The notes under the pieces: generated by a model | Database searches by the model: none | The model's input: only the letters and a program-made list of their open reading frames with translations | What the model was told of the DNA's origin: nothing | DNA from: Defluviicoccus sp. bin129 | GTDB lineage: Bacteria; Pseudomonadota; Alphaproteobacteria; MPNO01 | Assembly (NCBI GenBank): GCA_002239065.1 | Contig: MPNO01000039.1 | Span: 1 to 44,262 of the forward strand | Direction of reading: 5' to 3' | Length of the DNA stretch: 44,262 bases | Made by a program: the position numbers and the translations under genes | Shown: positions 33,805-42,364 of the stretch, one piece after another | Numbering within the stretch: the first letter of the stretch is position 1 | How the letters are laid out: each line of letters opens with the position of its first letter

Positions 33805-35178
33805 ATGGCGGAGGAACGGCGGCGCTGGTTGCTGGTCGCGTTCATCGCGCTGTCGCAGTTCGCCAGCGCCTTCATGCATGCCATCGTCGGCGTCCCGCTG
33901 CCCACCATGGCGCGCGAGTTCGGCGCCAGCGGGCTCGAGCTCAGCCTGCTCGACACGGTGTTCCTCGGCGCCGCGGCGGCGCTGCTGATGCCGATCGGCC
34001 GGTTCGCCGACGCGACCGACAAGAACTCGCTGTTCAAATGGGGGCTGGTGGGGCTCGGCGTCGCCACCTTCGCGATCGGGCTGCAACCCACCATGCCGCT
34101 GGTCATCGTCATGCGCTTCCTGCAGGCGGTGGCGGCGGCCTTCCTGATCGCCACCTCGATGGCCATCGTCGCCGACATCGCGCCGCGGGGCCAGATCGGG
34201 CGCTTCGTCGGGCTGGCGATCGCGGCGACCTATATGGGGCTCGCCACGGGCCCCTATTTCGCCGGGATCGTGACCACCCATCTCGGCTGGCGCTGGGTGT
34301 TCTTCCTCGCCGCCATCCCGCCCTTCGCCGCCTGGGTGCTGGCCAAGTTCACGCTGCCCAGCCGCTGGCAGATGCCGACCGTGCCGATCAACGCGGTCAA
34401 CAGCGCGCTGCTGGTGGCGGCGATCGCCACGCTGATCGCCGCCTCGGCGACCCTCGGCCAGGGACCGGCGGGCTATGTCCTGCTCGCGGCGGCGGCGGTC
34501 CTCGGCGCGGTCTACCTGGCGGCGGAGCGGCGTTCGGCCAACCCGCTGCTCAATTTCGCCGCGGTCGCCGCCAACCGGCGTCTCACCCAGGCGCTGCTGG
34601 TCCAGTTCCTGATCTATTGCGGGACCGTGGGGACGACCTTCCTGCTGTCGATCTATCTCCAGGTCATCCAGGGGCACACGCCCGAGGGGGCGGGCCAGAT
34701 CCTCATCGTCGGCCCGGTGGTGATGGCGGTCTTCGCCCCGCTCGGCGGGCGGCTCGCCGACAGGTTTCCGCCCCATCTGATCACCTTCATCGGCGGGACG
34801 TTCATCCTCTGCCAGACCGTGCTGGCGGCGTTTCTCGATGCCGGGTCGGGGCTCGCCCTGGTGCTCGCCGTGATGGTCTTCCAGGGGCTCGGCTTCGCCT
34901 TCTTCTCGGCCCCCAACATCTCCAACATCATGACCAGCGTGGGGCCCGCCGAGCGCGGCATGGCATCGGCGCTCTCGGCCGAGATGCGCTCGCTCGGCAT
35001 GATGGTGTCGATGGCGATCGTCACCGTGCTGATCTCGGTCCGGCTGGGCACGGCGGCGATCTCGTCCGCGCCGGGCAGCTTTCTCTCGGTGATGACGCTG
35101 GTCTTCATCGCCTTTTCGGCGCTCACCGCGCTCGGCGTCCTCGCCTCGCTCAGGAAACCGCCGCCCGCTCCCGCATGA
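33805..35178 (+). CDS. MFS transporter (DHA2-like)
   Basis: A 457-residue membrane protein with about 12-14 hydrophobic segments. The MFS loop motif between helices 2 and 3 is PIGRFADATDKNSLFKWG, and motif C-like Pro/Gly sequence follows in the fifth helix (GLATGPYFAGIVTTHLGWRWVF). The pattern is nearest the EmrB/QacA (DHA2) group, which exports drugs, but aromatic-acid carriers share it. GGGGGGA precedes the ATG. It is divergent from the Rieske oxygenase, so it may move that pathway's substrate or a toxic product. Its last 29 bases overlap the convergent isomerase gene. Confidence 0.88.
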   Translation: MAEERRRWLLVAFIALSQFASAFMHAIVGVPLPTMAREFGASGLELSLLDTVFLGAAAALLMPIGRFADATDKNSLFKWGLVGLGVATFAIGLQPTMPLVIVMRFLQAVAAAFLIATSMAIVADIAPRGQIGRFVGLAIAATYMGLATGPYFAGIVTTHLGWRWVFFLAAIPPFAAWVLAKFTLPSRWQMPTVPINAVNSALLVAAIATLIAASATLGQGPAGYVLLAAAAVLGAVYLAAERRSANPLLNFAAVAANRRLTQALLVQFLIYCGTVGTTFLLSIYLQVIQGHTPEGAGQILIVGPVVMAVFAPLGGRLADRFPPHLITFIGGTFILCQTVLAAFLDAGSGLALVLAVMVFQGLGFAFFSAPNISNIMTSVGPAERGMASALSAEMRSLGMMVSMAIVTVLISVRLGTAAISSAPGSFLSVMTLVFIAFSALTALGVLASLRKPPPAPA

Positions 35179-35950
35179 ACCGCGCGGCGTCCTCGAACGC
35201 CTCCTCGACCGGCCGCCCGCGGAGGTCGGGCGGGAAGATCTCGAACTCGTAGAACCCGGCATAGCCGTCGGCCTCGAACCCGGCGACCAGGGCGGCGAGG
35301 TCGACCAGCCCGCGGCTCAGGAATTCCCGCCGCGGGCGCGACGGCTCGGGCTCGATCACGTTGCACAGCTGAACCAGCGCCACCCGGTCGCCATGGCCGC
35401 GGCAGATGCGGGGAAGCGCCGGGTCCCACCAGGAATGGTTGACGTCGAGGATCAGCCCGACGCCCGCGATCCCGTCGATCAGGGCGAGCGCATCGCCGAT
35501 CGAATTGACGCATCCCTTGGACATCGTATCGACCGGGTGGATCGGCTCGACGCCGAGCCGGACGCCGGCGGGGCAGGCGATTTCGGCGAGCGCTTCGAGC
35601 CCGTCGCGGACCCGGGCCTGCGCCTGCGCGATGGACCGTTCCGCGCCGCGCCCGCCCGCGATGACGCAAAGCGCGCCGGCATCGAGCACCGCCGCCGCCT
35701 CGACCATCCGCCGGTCGTGGTCGTCGACCAGCGCGCCCTCCCTGGCCGCGAAATACCCCGCGCTGTTGACCGACGAGACGGCGAGGCCGCGCTCGTCGAG
35801 CATCGCCCGGAGCGCGCCCGCCCCGGTCTCGGCCACCGCCCGGGCGGAGACGCCGGCCGCGCCCGCGCCCGCCGCAACCGCCGCGTCGAGGAAAGCGGGC
35901 ACGGTCATTTCGGGCGGGCAGATATAGTGGTTGACGGAAAACCTGTTCAT
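35150..35950 (-). CDS. Sugar phosphate isomerase/epimerase family TIM-barrel protein
   Basis: A 266-residue AP-endonuclease 2-like TIM barrel, the family of hydroxypyruvate isomerase, IolE and related isomerases. Metal ligands are probably in GVEPIHPVD (Glu), LILDVNHSWWDP (Asp, His) and the final YEFEIFPPDL (Glu). It probably interconverts keto and enol or epimeric forms of a small acid or sugar. The ATG at 35950 is chosen for MNRFSVNHYICPP, a usual opening. It is divergent from an SDR gene, with 50 bases between starts, and the two may act on one substrate. Confidence 0.83.
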   Translation of the reverse strand: MNRFSVNHYICPPEMTVPAFLDAAVAAGAGAAGVSARAVAETGAGALRAMLDERGLAVSSVNSAGYFAAREGALVDDHDRRMVEAAAVLDAGALCVIAGGRGAERSIAQAQARVRDGLEALAEIACPAGVRLGVEPIHPVDTMSKGCVNSIGDALALIDGIAGVGLILDVNHSWWDPALPRICRGHGDRVALVQLCNVIEPEPSRPRREFLSRGLVDLAALVAGFEADGYAGFYEFEIFPPDLRGRPVEEAFEDAARFMRERAAVS

Positions 35951-35970
35951 CGCCGCACCGCTTCTGCACA

Positions 35971-35998
35971 CTCCGCCCAGCATAGAGGGAGGGCGGAG
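35971..35998 (+). promoter_or_regulatory. Inverted repeat covering the SDR ribosome site
   Basis: CTCCGCCC (35971-35978) and GGGCGGAG (35991-35998) are perfect inverted arms with 12 bases between. The right arm holds the GGCGGAG that serves as ribosome site for the SDR gene at 36001. In the transcript this could form a hairpin that limits its translation, or it could be an operator in the short divergent spacer. Confidence 0.35.
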
Positions 35999-36000
35999 CG

Positions 36001-36759
36001 ATGGGCAGGCTGGACGGCAAGGCGGCGCTGATCACGGCGGCGGCGGGCGGCATCGCGGGCGCCTCGGCGCGGCGCTTCGCCGCCGAGGGCGCCGCGGTGC
36101 TGGTCTGCGACATCGACATGGACGGGGCGGAACGGACCGTCGGCGATATCGCGGCAGCGGGGGGCACGGCGCGGGCGCGGCACTGCGACGTCGCCGATCC
36201 GGAATCCGCCGCCGCCGCGGTCGAAGCGGCGGTCGCGGCGTTCGGCGCCGTCCACGTCCTGATGAACGGGGCGGCGATACGCGAGCCGACCGGCAATGTC
36301 GTCGAGCTCGACCTCGCCGACTGGGAACGCGCGATGCGGGTCAACCTGACCGGCATCTTCCTGATGTGCAAATACGCGATTCCCCGGATCGTCGACGCCG
36401 GCGGCGGCAGCGTGATCAACGTCGCCTCGCAGCTCGGCAGCGTCGTGGTTCCCGACCGGCCCGCCTACGTGACCAGCAAGGCGGCCGTCATCCAGCTCTC
36501 GAAGTCGATGGCGCTCGACTTCGCGAAGGCCAACGTGCGGGTGAACTCGCTCTCGCCCGGGGCGACCGAGACCGGGCGGCTGCTCGCGCATTACGGCACC
36601 ATGGAAGCGGTGCGCCGCGCGCTCACGCCGCTCCACCCGATCGGCCGGCTGGGCCGGCCCGAGGATCTGGCCGATGCCGCGCTCTACCTCGCGAGCGACG
36701 AATCGGCCTTCGTCACCGGCCACGACCTGATCGTCGACGGGGGGTATACGGCGGTCTAG
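36001..36759 (+). CDS. SDR family NAD(P)-dependent oxidoreductase
   Basis: A 252-residue classical short-chain dehydrogenase. The cofactor motif TAAAGGIAGASA is a variant of TGxxxGxG. NGAAI stands for NNAG. The catalytic set is Ser in NVASQLGS and Tyr/Lys in PAYVTSKAAV; then SPGATETGRL and GHDLIVDGGYTAV. It would oxidise or reduce an alcohol or ketone in the cytoplasm. It is divergent from the TIM-barrel isomerase and ends four bases from the convergent HpaB-type gene. The substrate is not evident. Confidence 0.9.
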   Translation: MGRLDGKAALITAAAGGIAGASARRFAAEGAAVLVCDIDMDGAERTVGDIAAAGGTARARHCDVADPESAAAAVEAAVAAFGAVHVLMNGAAIREPTGNVVELDLADWERAMRVNLTGIFLMCKYAIPRIVDAGGGSVINVASQLGSVVVPDRPAYVTSKAAVIQLSKSMALDFAKANVRVNSLSPGATETGRLLAHYGTMEAVRRALTPLHPIGRLGRPEDLADAALYLASDESAFVTGHDLIVDGGYTAV

Positions 36760-36763
36760 CCCC

Positions 36764-38233
36764 TCACCCCGACCCCCGGCCCGCCTCCATCTCGTCGAGG
36801 ATGCGCCAGATGCGCTCGATATGGGGCTCCTTCTCGGTGCGCTCGTAGAGGAAGCCCGCGGCGCGCACGGGGTCGCCCGCGAAGTAGCGCTCATAGAGCT
36901 GCTGGCGGCCGGAAAAGCTCGACATCGCGGCGTCGTAGGCGAGCCGGAACAGCTTGATCCGCGCCCGCGAATCGGCGCCGGCGGCCTGGTAGTAGGTCTC
37001 GACATCGGCGCCCACCGGCCCGTCGAGCTCGGCGAAGGAGGGCACCATCACCAGCCCGCCCGCGCCCATCACCTGGACGATCTCGCAGCTCCGGCGGAAC
37101 ATCTGCGGGTAGAGGAAGCGCACCGCGTCGAGCGGGCCCGATGCGGGGAGCAGCGTCCCGTTCGGCCCCGGCCTGGGCTCGGCCTCGCTCGCCATCAGGC
37201 AGGACCGCACCACCTCGGTGTAGTTGATCAGCTCGGCCAGCATGCCCTGGATGTGCTGGTGCACGTCGATCCGCGTGGTCCGCACCAGGGTGAAGGCGAG
37301 CGCCATCATGAACTCGGCCTTGGCGAGGTTCTTGGTGACGAACTGGTGCGCCATGCCGGCGCCCGCCCCGGTGCGTGGATAGATCGAATTGAACGTCTCG
37401 ATGTCGCGGTGGAGGAAGACCCGCTCCCACGGCACCGCGACATCGTCGAACACCACCATGCAGTCGGTCTCGTCGAGCCGGCTCGACAGCGGAAAGTCGA
37501 GCGCCGAGCCGGCCTCGCGGTGCACCACCGCGGGGCGGCTGATCAGCCGCATGCCGGGCGTCGCCACCGGCACGGCGAAGCCGATGGCGAAGGGTTTGGC
37601 GGCCTCGGTGTCGGGCAGCGGGTAGGACGGCGCGGGCATCACCACGAGCTCGTCGGAGAAGGCGCCGAGCGTCGCCAGCATCCGCGCGCCGCGGATCACG
37701 ATGCCGGAATCGGTCTCGCGCACCGCCTTCGCCGCGAGGTCCATCGGGCCCGCCTGTTCGGACACGTCCTTCGAGCGGTCGACCTGCGGGTTGGTCAGCG
37801 AATGGGTGGTGACGAGGTCGTTCTCGCGCACCGTCTCGTAGTAGCGCCGGACGTTCCCGCCGTATTCGCCGAAGGCCTCGGGACAGGCGCCGAAGCCGGC
37901 CAGCATCGCGTTCATGAAGTCGGGCGCGCGGCCGTACATGCCGAAGGTGTGGTCGTGCCAGTGCTTGACCATCACCCGGCGGCGGGCGAGGTCCCCGGCC
38001 GTCCGGGGCTGGATGAAGGAGAGCCCGACGCGCTCGCCCGAGCTCGGCGAGACATAGGTCATCTCGTCGATCAGCGCGTCGTCGTGCTGCATGTCGTAGA
38101 GCTCGGCGAGCGTCCCGAGCCCGCCGGAGAAGCGGGGGTCCGCGGCGAGGTCGCCCACCCGTTCGCCGTCGACATAGAGCTCGCGCCCGTCGTCGAGCCC
38201 GGCGATCAGCTCCGCGCCGGTTCGAATGCCCAC
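36764..38233 (-). CDS. 4-hydroxyphenylacetate 3-monooxygenase family oxygenase (HpaB-like)
   Basis: A 489-residue flavin-dependent phenol hydroxylase of the HpaB/PheA/acyl-CoA dehydrogenase-like fold, which uses reduced FAD or FMN from a partner reductase to hydroxylate phenols. Family segments include GIRTGAELIAGLDDGRELYV, THSLTNPQVDRSKDVSEQ, GARMLATLGAFSDELVV, FDDVAVPWERVFLHRD and GAGGLVMVPSFAELDG. The start is GTG at 38233 with GGGAGGGG before it, giving the usual MGIRTG-type opening. No HpaC reductase is adjacent. It is divergent from the UbiD gene, suggesting hydroxylation and decarboxylation of one phenolic acid. Confidence 0.9.
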   Translation of the reverse strand: MGIRTGAELIAGLDDGRELYVDGERVGDLAADPRFSGGLGTLAELYDMQHDDALIDEMTYVSPSSGERVGLSFIQPRTAGDLARRRVMVKHWHDHTFGMYGRAPDFMNAMLAGFGACPEAFGEYGGNVRRYYETVRENDLVTTHSLTNPQVDRSKDVSEQAGPMDLAAKAVRETDSGIVIRGARMLATLGAFSDELVVMPAPSYPLPDTEAAKPFAIGFAVPVATPGMRLISRPAVVHREAGSALDFPLSSRLDETDCMVVFDDVAVPWERVFLHRDIETFNSIYPRTGAGAGMAHQFVTKNLAKAEFMMALAFTLVRTTRIDVHQHIQGMLAELINYTEVVRSCLMASEAEPRPGPNGTLLPASGPLDAVRFLYPQMFRRSCEIVQVMGAGGLVMVPSFAELDGPVGADVETYYQAAGADSRARIKLFRLAYDAAMSSFSGRQQLYERYFAGDPVRAAGFLYERTEKEPHIERIWRILDEMEAGRGSG

Positions 38234-38355
38234 GCGCCCCTCCCGTGCTGCGCCGGGGCGATGATAGTCGGGCCTCCGGCACGCGTCGAACCGACGGCTG
38301 CTTGTCACCCGCCGGCGCGGCGGACCATTATGCGGGCCCCAGGGGATGGAAACAC

Positions 38356-39708
38356 ATGGCCAAAAAGGCGTTCCGCGACTTCCTGCACGACCTCGAGACG
38401 GCGGGCGAAATCCAGCGTCTCGCCAAGGCGGTCGATCCGCGCGACCTGTCGGGGCTCGCCGCGCAGACCGACAAGGCGGTGCTGTTCGAGGAGATCGAGG
38501 GCTATCCCGGCTGGCGGGTGGCGACGGCTCTGCTGTCGTCGCGGCGGCGGCTGGCGATCGTCCTGGACTGCGCCGAGGACCGCATCGCGCAGGAATTCGA
38601 GACCCGCTCGGCGCGCGCCATCGCGCCCGACATCGTCGGCAACGCGCCCTGCCAGGAGGTGGTGATGGAGGGCGACGAGGTCGACCTCGCGGCGCTCCCC
38701 TTCCCGCTGATGCATGTCCATGACGGCGGACCCTATATCTCGGGCACGTTCGTGGTCTCGCGCGACGCCGAGTACGGCCGCAACGCGGGCTCCTACCGGA
38801 TGATGTACCGCAACAAGCGGGAGACCGGGATCGACCTGGTCTCGCCGTCGGACATGCGGTTCTACTACCAGCGCATGCTGGACCGGGGCGAGCCGCTGCC
38901 CATCGCGGTCGCCGTCGGCGTCCACCCGTTCGAGATGCTGGCCGCCTCCTACAAGGCGCCGATCGCGGCCGACGAGCTGGAGCTCGCGGGCGGGCTGCAC
39001 GGCGCGCCGGTGCCGATGGTCAAATGCCGCACGGTCGACCTCGAAGTGCCGGCGGATTCGGAGATCGTGCTGGAGGGCGAGATCCTGCCCATAGGCTGGA
39101 CCGCCGACGAAGGGCCGTTCGGCGAGTTCTCGCAGATCTCGGGCGACGTGAAGTGGAACCCGGTGTTCCGGGTCAACTGCATCACCCACCGGCGCGACCC
39201 GATCTTCTACCTGCTGCAGATGCCGTGGGAGAACGACTGGCTGTCGGCGCCGGTGACCGAGGCGGCGGGGCTGCAGGCGCTCCGCGTGGCCAGCGTCGAG
39301 CCGGTGGCGATCCGCGCGCCGGTGGGCAGCTGCGGCTACTGGACGCTGATCGCCTCGATCCGCAAGCGCCCGGGCGAGGGCAAGAACGCGCTGCTCGCGC
39401 TGCTGTCGGTCGCCGAGGTGAAGCTCGCCATCGTCACCGACGACGACATCGACATCAACAACCCGGACGACATCGACTGGGCGCTGACCTTCCGGGTGCA
39501 GGCCGACCAGGATCTGATCACGCTGTCCGGCGCGCGCGGCAAGCATGTCGATCCCAGCATCCGCGCCTGGGAGATGGGCCAGGGCGGGCTGCCGCTGACC
39601 GCCAAGCTCGGCATCGACGCGACCATCCCCGAAGGCATCCCGAAATGGCTCTACAAGCGGATCGAGACCTACGGCAAGGACCGGGTCCGGCTGGAGGACT
39701 ATCTGTGA
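38356..39708 (+). CDS. UbiD family decarboxylase (prFMN-dependent)
   Basis: A 450-residue UbiD/Fdc-type (de)carboxylase using prenylated FMN. The catalytic Glu pair spaced by five lies in DEGPFGEFSQISG; the substrate and cofactor region includes SYRMMYRNKRETG and PIAVAVGVHPFEMLAASYKAP. Such enzymes decarboxylate phenolic or acrylic acids. AGGGGA precedes the ATG at 38356. The prFMN synthase UbiX is not in the window. It overlaps the following small gene (GTGA at 39705-39708). With the divergent HpaB-like hydroxylase, a route from hydroxybenzoates to catechols is inferred. Confidence 0.92.
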   Translation: MAKKAFRDFLHDLETAGEIQRLAKAVDPRDLSGLAAQTDKAVLFEEIEGYPGWRVATALLSSRRRLAIVLDCAEDRIAQEFETRSARAIAPDIVGNAPCQEVVMEGDEVDLAALPFPLMHVHDGGPYISGTFVVSRDAEYGRNAGSYRMMYRNKRETGIDLVSPSDMRFYYQRMLDRGEPLPIAVAVGVHPFEMLAASYKAPIAADELELAGGLHGAPVPMVKCRTVDLEVPADSEIVLEGEILPIGWTADEGPFGEFSQISGDVKWNPVFRVNCITHRRDPIFYLLQMPWENDWLSAPVTEAAGLQALRVASVEPVAIRAPVGSCGYWTLIASIRKRPGEGKNALLALLSVAEVKLAIVTDDDIDINNPDDIDWALTFRVQADQDLITLSGARGKHVDPSIRAWEMGQGGLPLTAKLGIDATIPEGIPKWLYKRIETYGKDRVRLEDYL

Positions 39709-39923
39709 GCGGGCTCGCGGACACCATCGAAGCGACGCTGAGGGAGGAGCCGCTGCAATTCGCCGAGCTCGTCGACCGCCACCGCGCCGTCGCCTGGCGC
39801 GACTTCCTGCATGGCTGGGGCGAGCTGCGCGAGAAGGACATCCTCAAGCGCGACGACATCGGCCGCTACTACATCCCGGGCGGCAAGGCCGAGGCCATCG
39901 CGGCGGAGACCAGGGCGGTTTAG
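39705..39923 (+). CDS. Small UbiD-coupled protein, unknown function
   Basis: A 72-residue protein starting at the GTG at 39705, which overlaps the UbiD stop by four bases; GGAGGA at 39693-39698 is well placed for it. It begins VSGLADTIEATLREEPLQF and contains AWRDFLHGWGELREKDI. It has no Cys motif of the VdcD type and no membrane segment. The pattern of helices and a final strand (GRYYIPGG) resembles a small winged-helix module. The tight coupling suggests a subunit or regulator for the decarboxylase. I do not recognise the family. Confidence 0.65.
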   Translation: MSGLADTIEATLREEPLQFAELVDRHRAVAWRDFLHGWGELREKDILKRDDIGRYYIPGGKAEAIAAETRAV

Positions 39924-40201
39924 GGGCGTAGAGCGCCTGCGCCGTGTCCAGGGTCTGCTTGGCGGTCCAGCCCCAGCCGCCGCAGCGCTTCCGCGGCGCC
40001 GGCGGGTCGGGGCGGAACGGGTAGAAGCCGTCGGGCTCGAGCGGCTCGAACCGCTTTGTTCCAGACGGGTCCGTCCTCGCCGGGCTCGGCGAGGTGCAGG
40101 AGGTGGCCGTGACACGGGAAGATCTCGCCGTAGCGCGTGCCGACCGCGCGGCGGATATCGGCCGTCTGGCTCGGCTTCCCGCAGATTGCGATCGCGGTCA
40201 T
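39920..40201 (-). pseudogene. TopB-like (DNA topoisomerase III) N-terminal remnant
   Basis: A good ribosome site (GGAGGG) and the ATG at 40201 start a Toprim-like opening, MTAIAICGKPSQTADIRRAV, then FPCHGHLLHLAEPG, as in type IA topoisomerases. The catalytic Glu of EKPS is Gly here. Near 40055 the frame slips by one base: the better continuation in the shifted frame reads RFEPLEPDGFYPFRPDPPAP and then TLDTAQALYAP, a topoisomerase III-like stretch, before running into the neighbouring gene. Most of the usual protein is missing. This is probably a relic of a plasmid or integrative element. The family call is by pattern. Confidence 0.5.
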
Positions 40202-40263
40202 GGGTTCCCTCCAGGAAATTTGTTCTCTAGGATTATCGTCACAGTTGCGTAAATGCGAGGACA

Positions 40264-42125
40264 ATGTCCGACGGGTTGTATCGCATCGGCGGGGAGGAGG
40301 CGGGGCGGCGGGCGCCCGACCGGGCGGTGATCCGGCTGCGCCGCTATGTCCGCGACGACGGGGTCGGGCACCTGATCCTGCTGAGCACCGATTCGTTGAC
40401 CCCGGAAAGGGACCTTGCCGATGCAGCACTCAACGCGCTCTACCGGACCGGCCGGCTCACCGACGCCGAGCGGGGAGCCCTCACCGACCCCCGCATGTTC
40501 GCCCGATGGGAAGCGGCCGAGCGAAACGAACCCCTCGATCCCGGAAGACGGGTCGGCGGAGACGAGGCCGCAGATCTTGTGTGTCTCGGTTTCTCTCGAG
40601 CCTGGCGCGACGGAGCCGCCCGTGGAGAACCTGGCTCTACGATATATCTACCGGAAAGTGACGCCGGAGAACCCGGCCTGGCCGAGGCGGCGGCTCGTGT
40701 TCAGGAGATCTTCAGGGCCGTTTCAGCCGGACTGATCGGCCGCGGCGACGGCCAAGTCCGCCAATTCGTGTTCCGCAGCGTCTATGCCCCGCATCCGGAG
40801 GAGACCCTGGCCCATGAAGTCATCCACGCGCTCCGGCAGACCGGGCGCCTCGCGCCCGAAGAGCGGGCCGCCGTCACCGACCCCCGTCTCGCCGCCCGAT
40901 GGCGGGAGCGATATGGAGTTGATCGCCTTTACGGGGAGCTCAGTCCCGATCTTCGACTCGAAGAGCCCTGCGCTGCACGTTTTGCTGAGGCCTGGCGCGA
41001 AGCCGCCGCCGCCGGAGCTGGCGCTGGCCTGGGCATGCGTCTCGCCGAGACCGGAGGCCCCGACCCTGAAATAGCCGCGGCGGCGGGGCGCGTGCGTCAT
41101 CTGGCCCTGCTGAACGTTTATTCGAACAATCCGGACGAGGATCTGGCCCATGAAGTCATCCACGCGCTCCGGCGGACCGGCCGGTTCGGCGACGGGGAGT
41201 GGGACGTCCTCACCCATCCCCGGCTCGTCGAACGATGGCACCAGCGATTTGCAACGCCAGGTCTTTACGGGGCGGAAGGAAGCGTTGATCAGGTCGAAGA
41301 GTCGGTTGCTGCATCTCTTGCTCGAGCCTGGCGGGAAGCCGCCGCCGCCGGAGCTGGCGGCGAGCTGGGGCTACGCCTCGCGGCGTCGCAAGACCCCGAC
41401 CCGGAAATAGCCGCGGCGGCGCGCCGCGCCGAGGCGGTGTTCCGGGCGGTGGCGAGCGGCGGGATCGGTGCCCGGCCCGAGGATCCCGAGGCGGTCCGGG
41501 GCGCGCTGCGCCGAGAGCGAGGCCGCCGGCATGGCACCTTTGGTCGAAGTGGCGCCGGGCCGAGCGGAGGCCACAGGCGGGACCGCCGGCGGGTACCTGG
41601 CGGCCTTCGACGCGCGGGATGGGCGCGTGCGGGAGATCATTCTGCTGAGCGTCTACAGTCAAGACGACATCGAGGAGACCCTTGCCCATGAAGTCATCCA
41701 CGCCCTCGGGCGGACCGGCCGCTTCACCCCCGCAGAGTGGGCCGCGCTCAGCCACCCCGGGCTGCTCGAACGATGGCGCGAACGATACGGAATTGATCGC
41801 CTTTACGCGAACCGACCAGCCGGTGTTCGGGTCGAAGAGTGTGTTGCTGCATCTTTTGCCGGAGCGTGGGCGGAAGCCGCGGCGGAAGCCGGAAGACGTC
41901 CCCGGCTCGCCGAGACCGGAGACCCCGACCCGGAAATAGCCGCGGCGGCGCGCCGCGCCGAGGCGGTGTTACGGCGGTGGCGGGCGGCGAGATCGGCGCC
42001 CGGTGCGAGGACCCCGCCGCTTCGGCCCCACAGAGCCGGAATCGGCCGATCCGGGCGGAAACGGCCGGGACAGGGCGATCGCGCAACATTGTTTCGCCCA
42101 GGGAAGCCTCCAGACGTGCGTTGGC
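40264..42125 (+). pseudogene. Broken polyvalent-type protein with tandem HEVIH zincin modules
   Basis: The open frame from 40264 (GAGGACA then ATG) to 41691 and a second frame from about 41500 to 42181 together encode four related modules of about 110-180 residues. Each has the core LAHEVIHALRRTGR, then an acidic and Trp segment (EWxxLTHPRLxxRW), RYGIDRLYG, AWREAAAAGAG and GDPDPEIAAAARR. HExxH is the zincin motif; module 1 has lost it (DAALN), modules 2-4 keep HEVIH. Single-base frame breaks lie near 41510 and 41970. Similar zincin domains are known in polyvalent proteins of phages and conjugative elements. It is divergent from the TopB remnant. The exact family is not certain. Confidence 0.65.
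40811..41705 (+). repeat. Tandem DNA repeats within the zincin-module gene
   Basis: The stretch CCCATGAAGTCATCCACGC recurs exactly at 40811, 41147 and 41685, with long flanking similarity. The first two lie 336 bases apart (112 codons, in frame); the third lies 538 bases on and includes a longer linker and a frame break. This near-identity suggests recent duplication or recombination between modules. Confidence 0.8.
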
Positions 42126-42166
42126 GCCCGTCCCGGTATCCGATACCCCCCAATCGGAGGGGACTT

Positions 42167-42342
42167 ATCCCGAATGGTTGACGGCTCACGCGGCCATCCC
42201 TCCGGGCGATTTCACGGCTCGTCGGCCCGGCAACCCGGCAGCCTCCCCGTGCAGCAGCGCCAGTCCCCGGCGCCGGATGTTGCGGGCCGCGTTCAGGTCC
42301 GCATGGTCGGCATGGCCGCGTGAGCCGTCAACCATTCGGGAT
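42167..42342. repeat. 31-bp perfect inverted repeat around a TnpB remnant
   Basis: Positions 42167-42197 and 42312-42342 are perfect inverted copies of 31 bases, extendable to about 38 with one mismatch on the outer side. The 114 bases between hold the end of a TnpB-like frame. The arms start ATCCCGAATGG. This may be the scar of an inverted duplication at a mobile-element end; it would form a strong hairpin. Confidence 0.85.
42186..42335 (-). pseudogene. TnpB (IS200/IS605 type) C-terminal remnant
   Basis: The minus-strand frame from 42335 gives 49 residues. RGHADHADLNAARNIRRRG matches the end of the RuvC/zinc-finger region of TnpB/IS1341-type proteins, where the Asp before LNAARN is the third RuvC acidic residue. 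Only this tail is left; the zinc-finger Cys pairs and everything upstream are gone, cut at the inverted repeat. No TnpA is nearby. It is not a functional gene. Confidence 0.72.
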
Positions 42343-42364
42343 AGGTCCCTATCGAAGGACGCCC

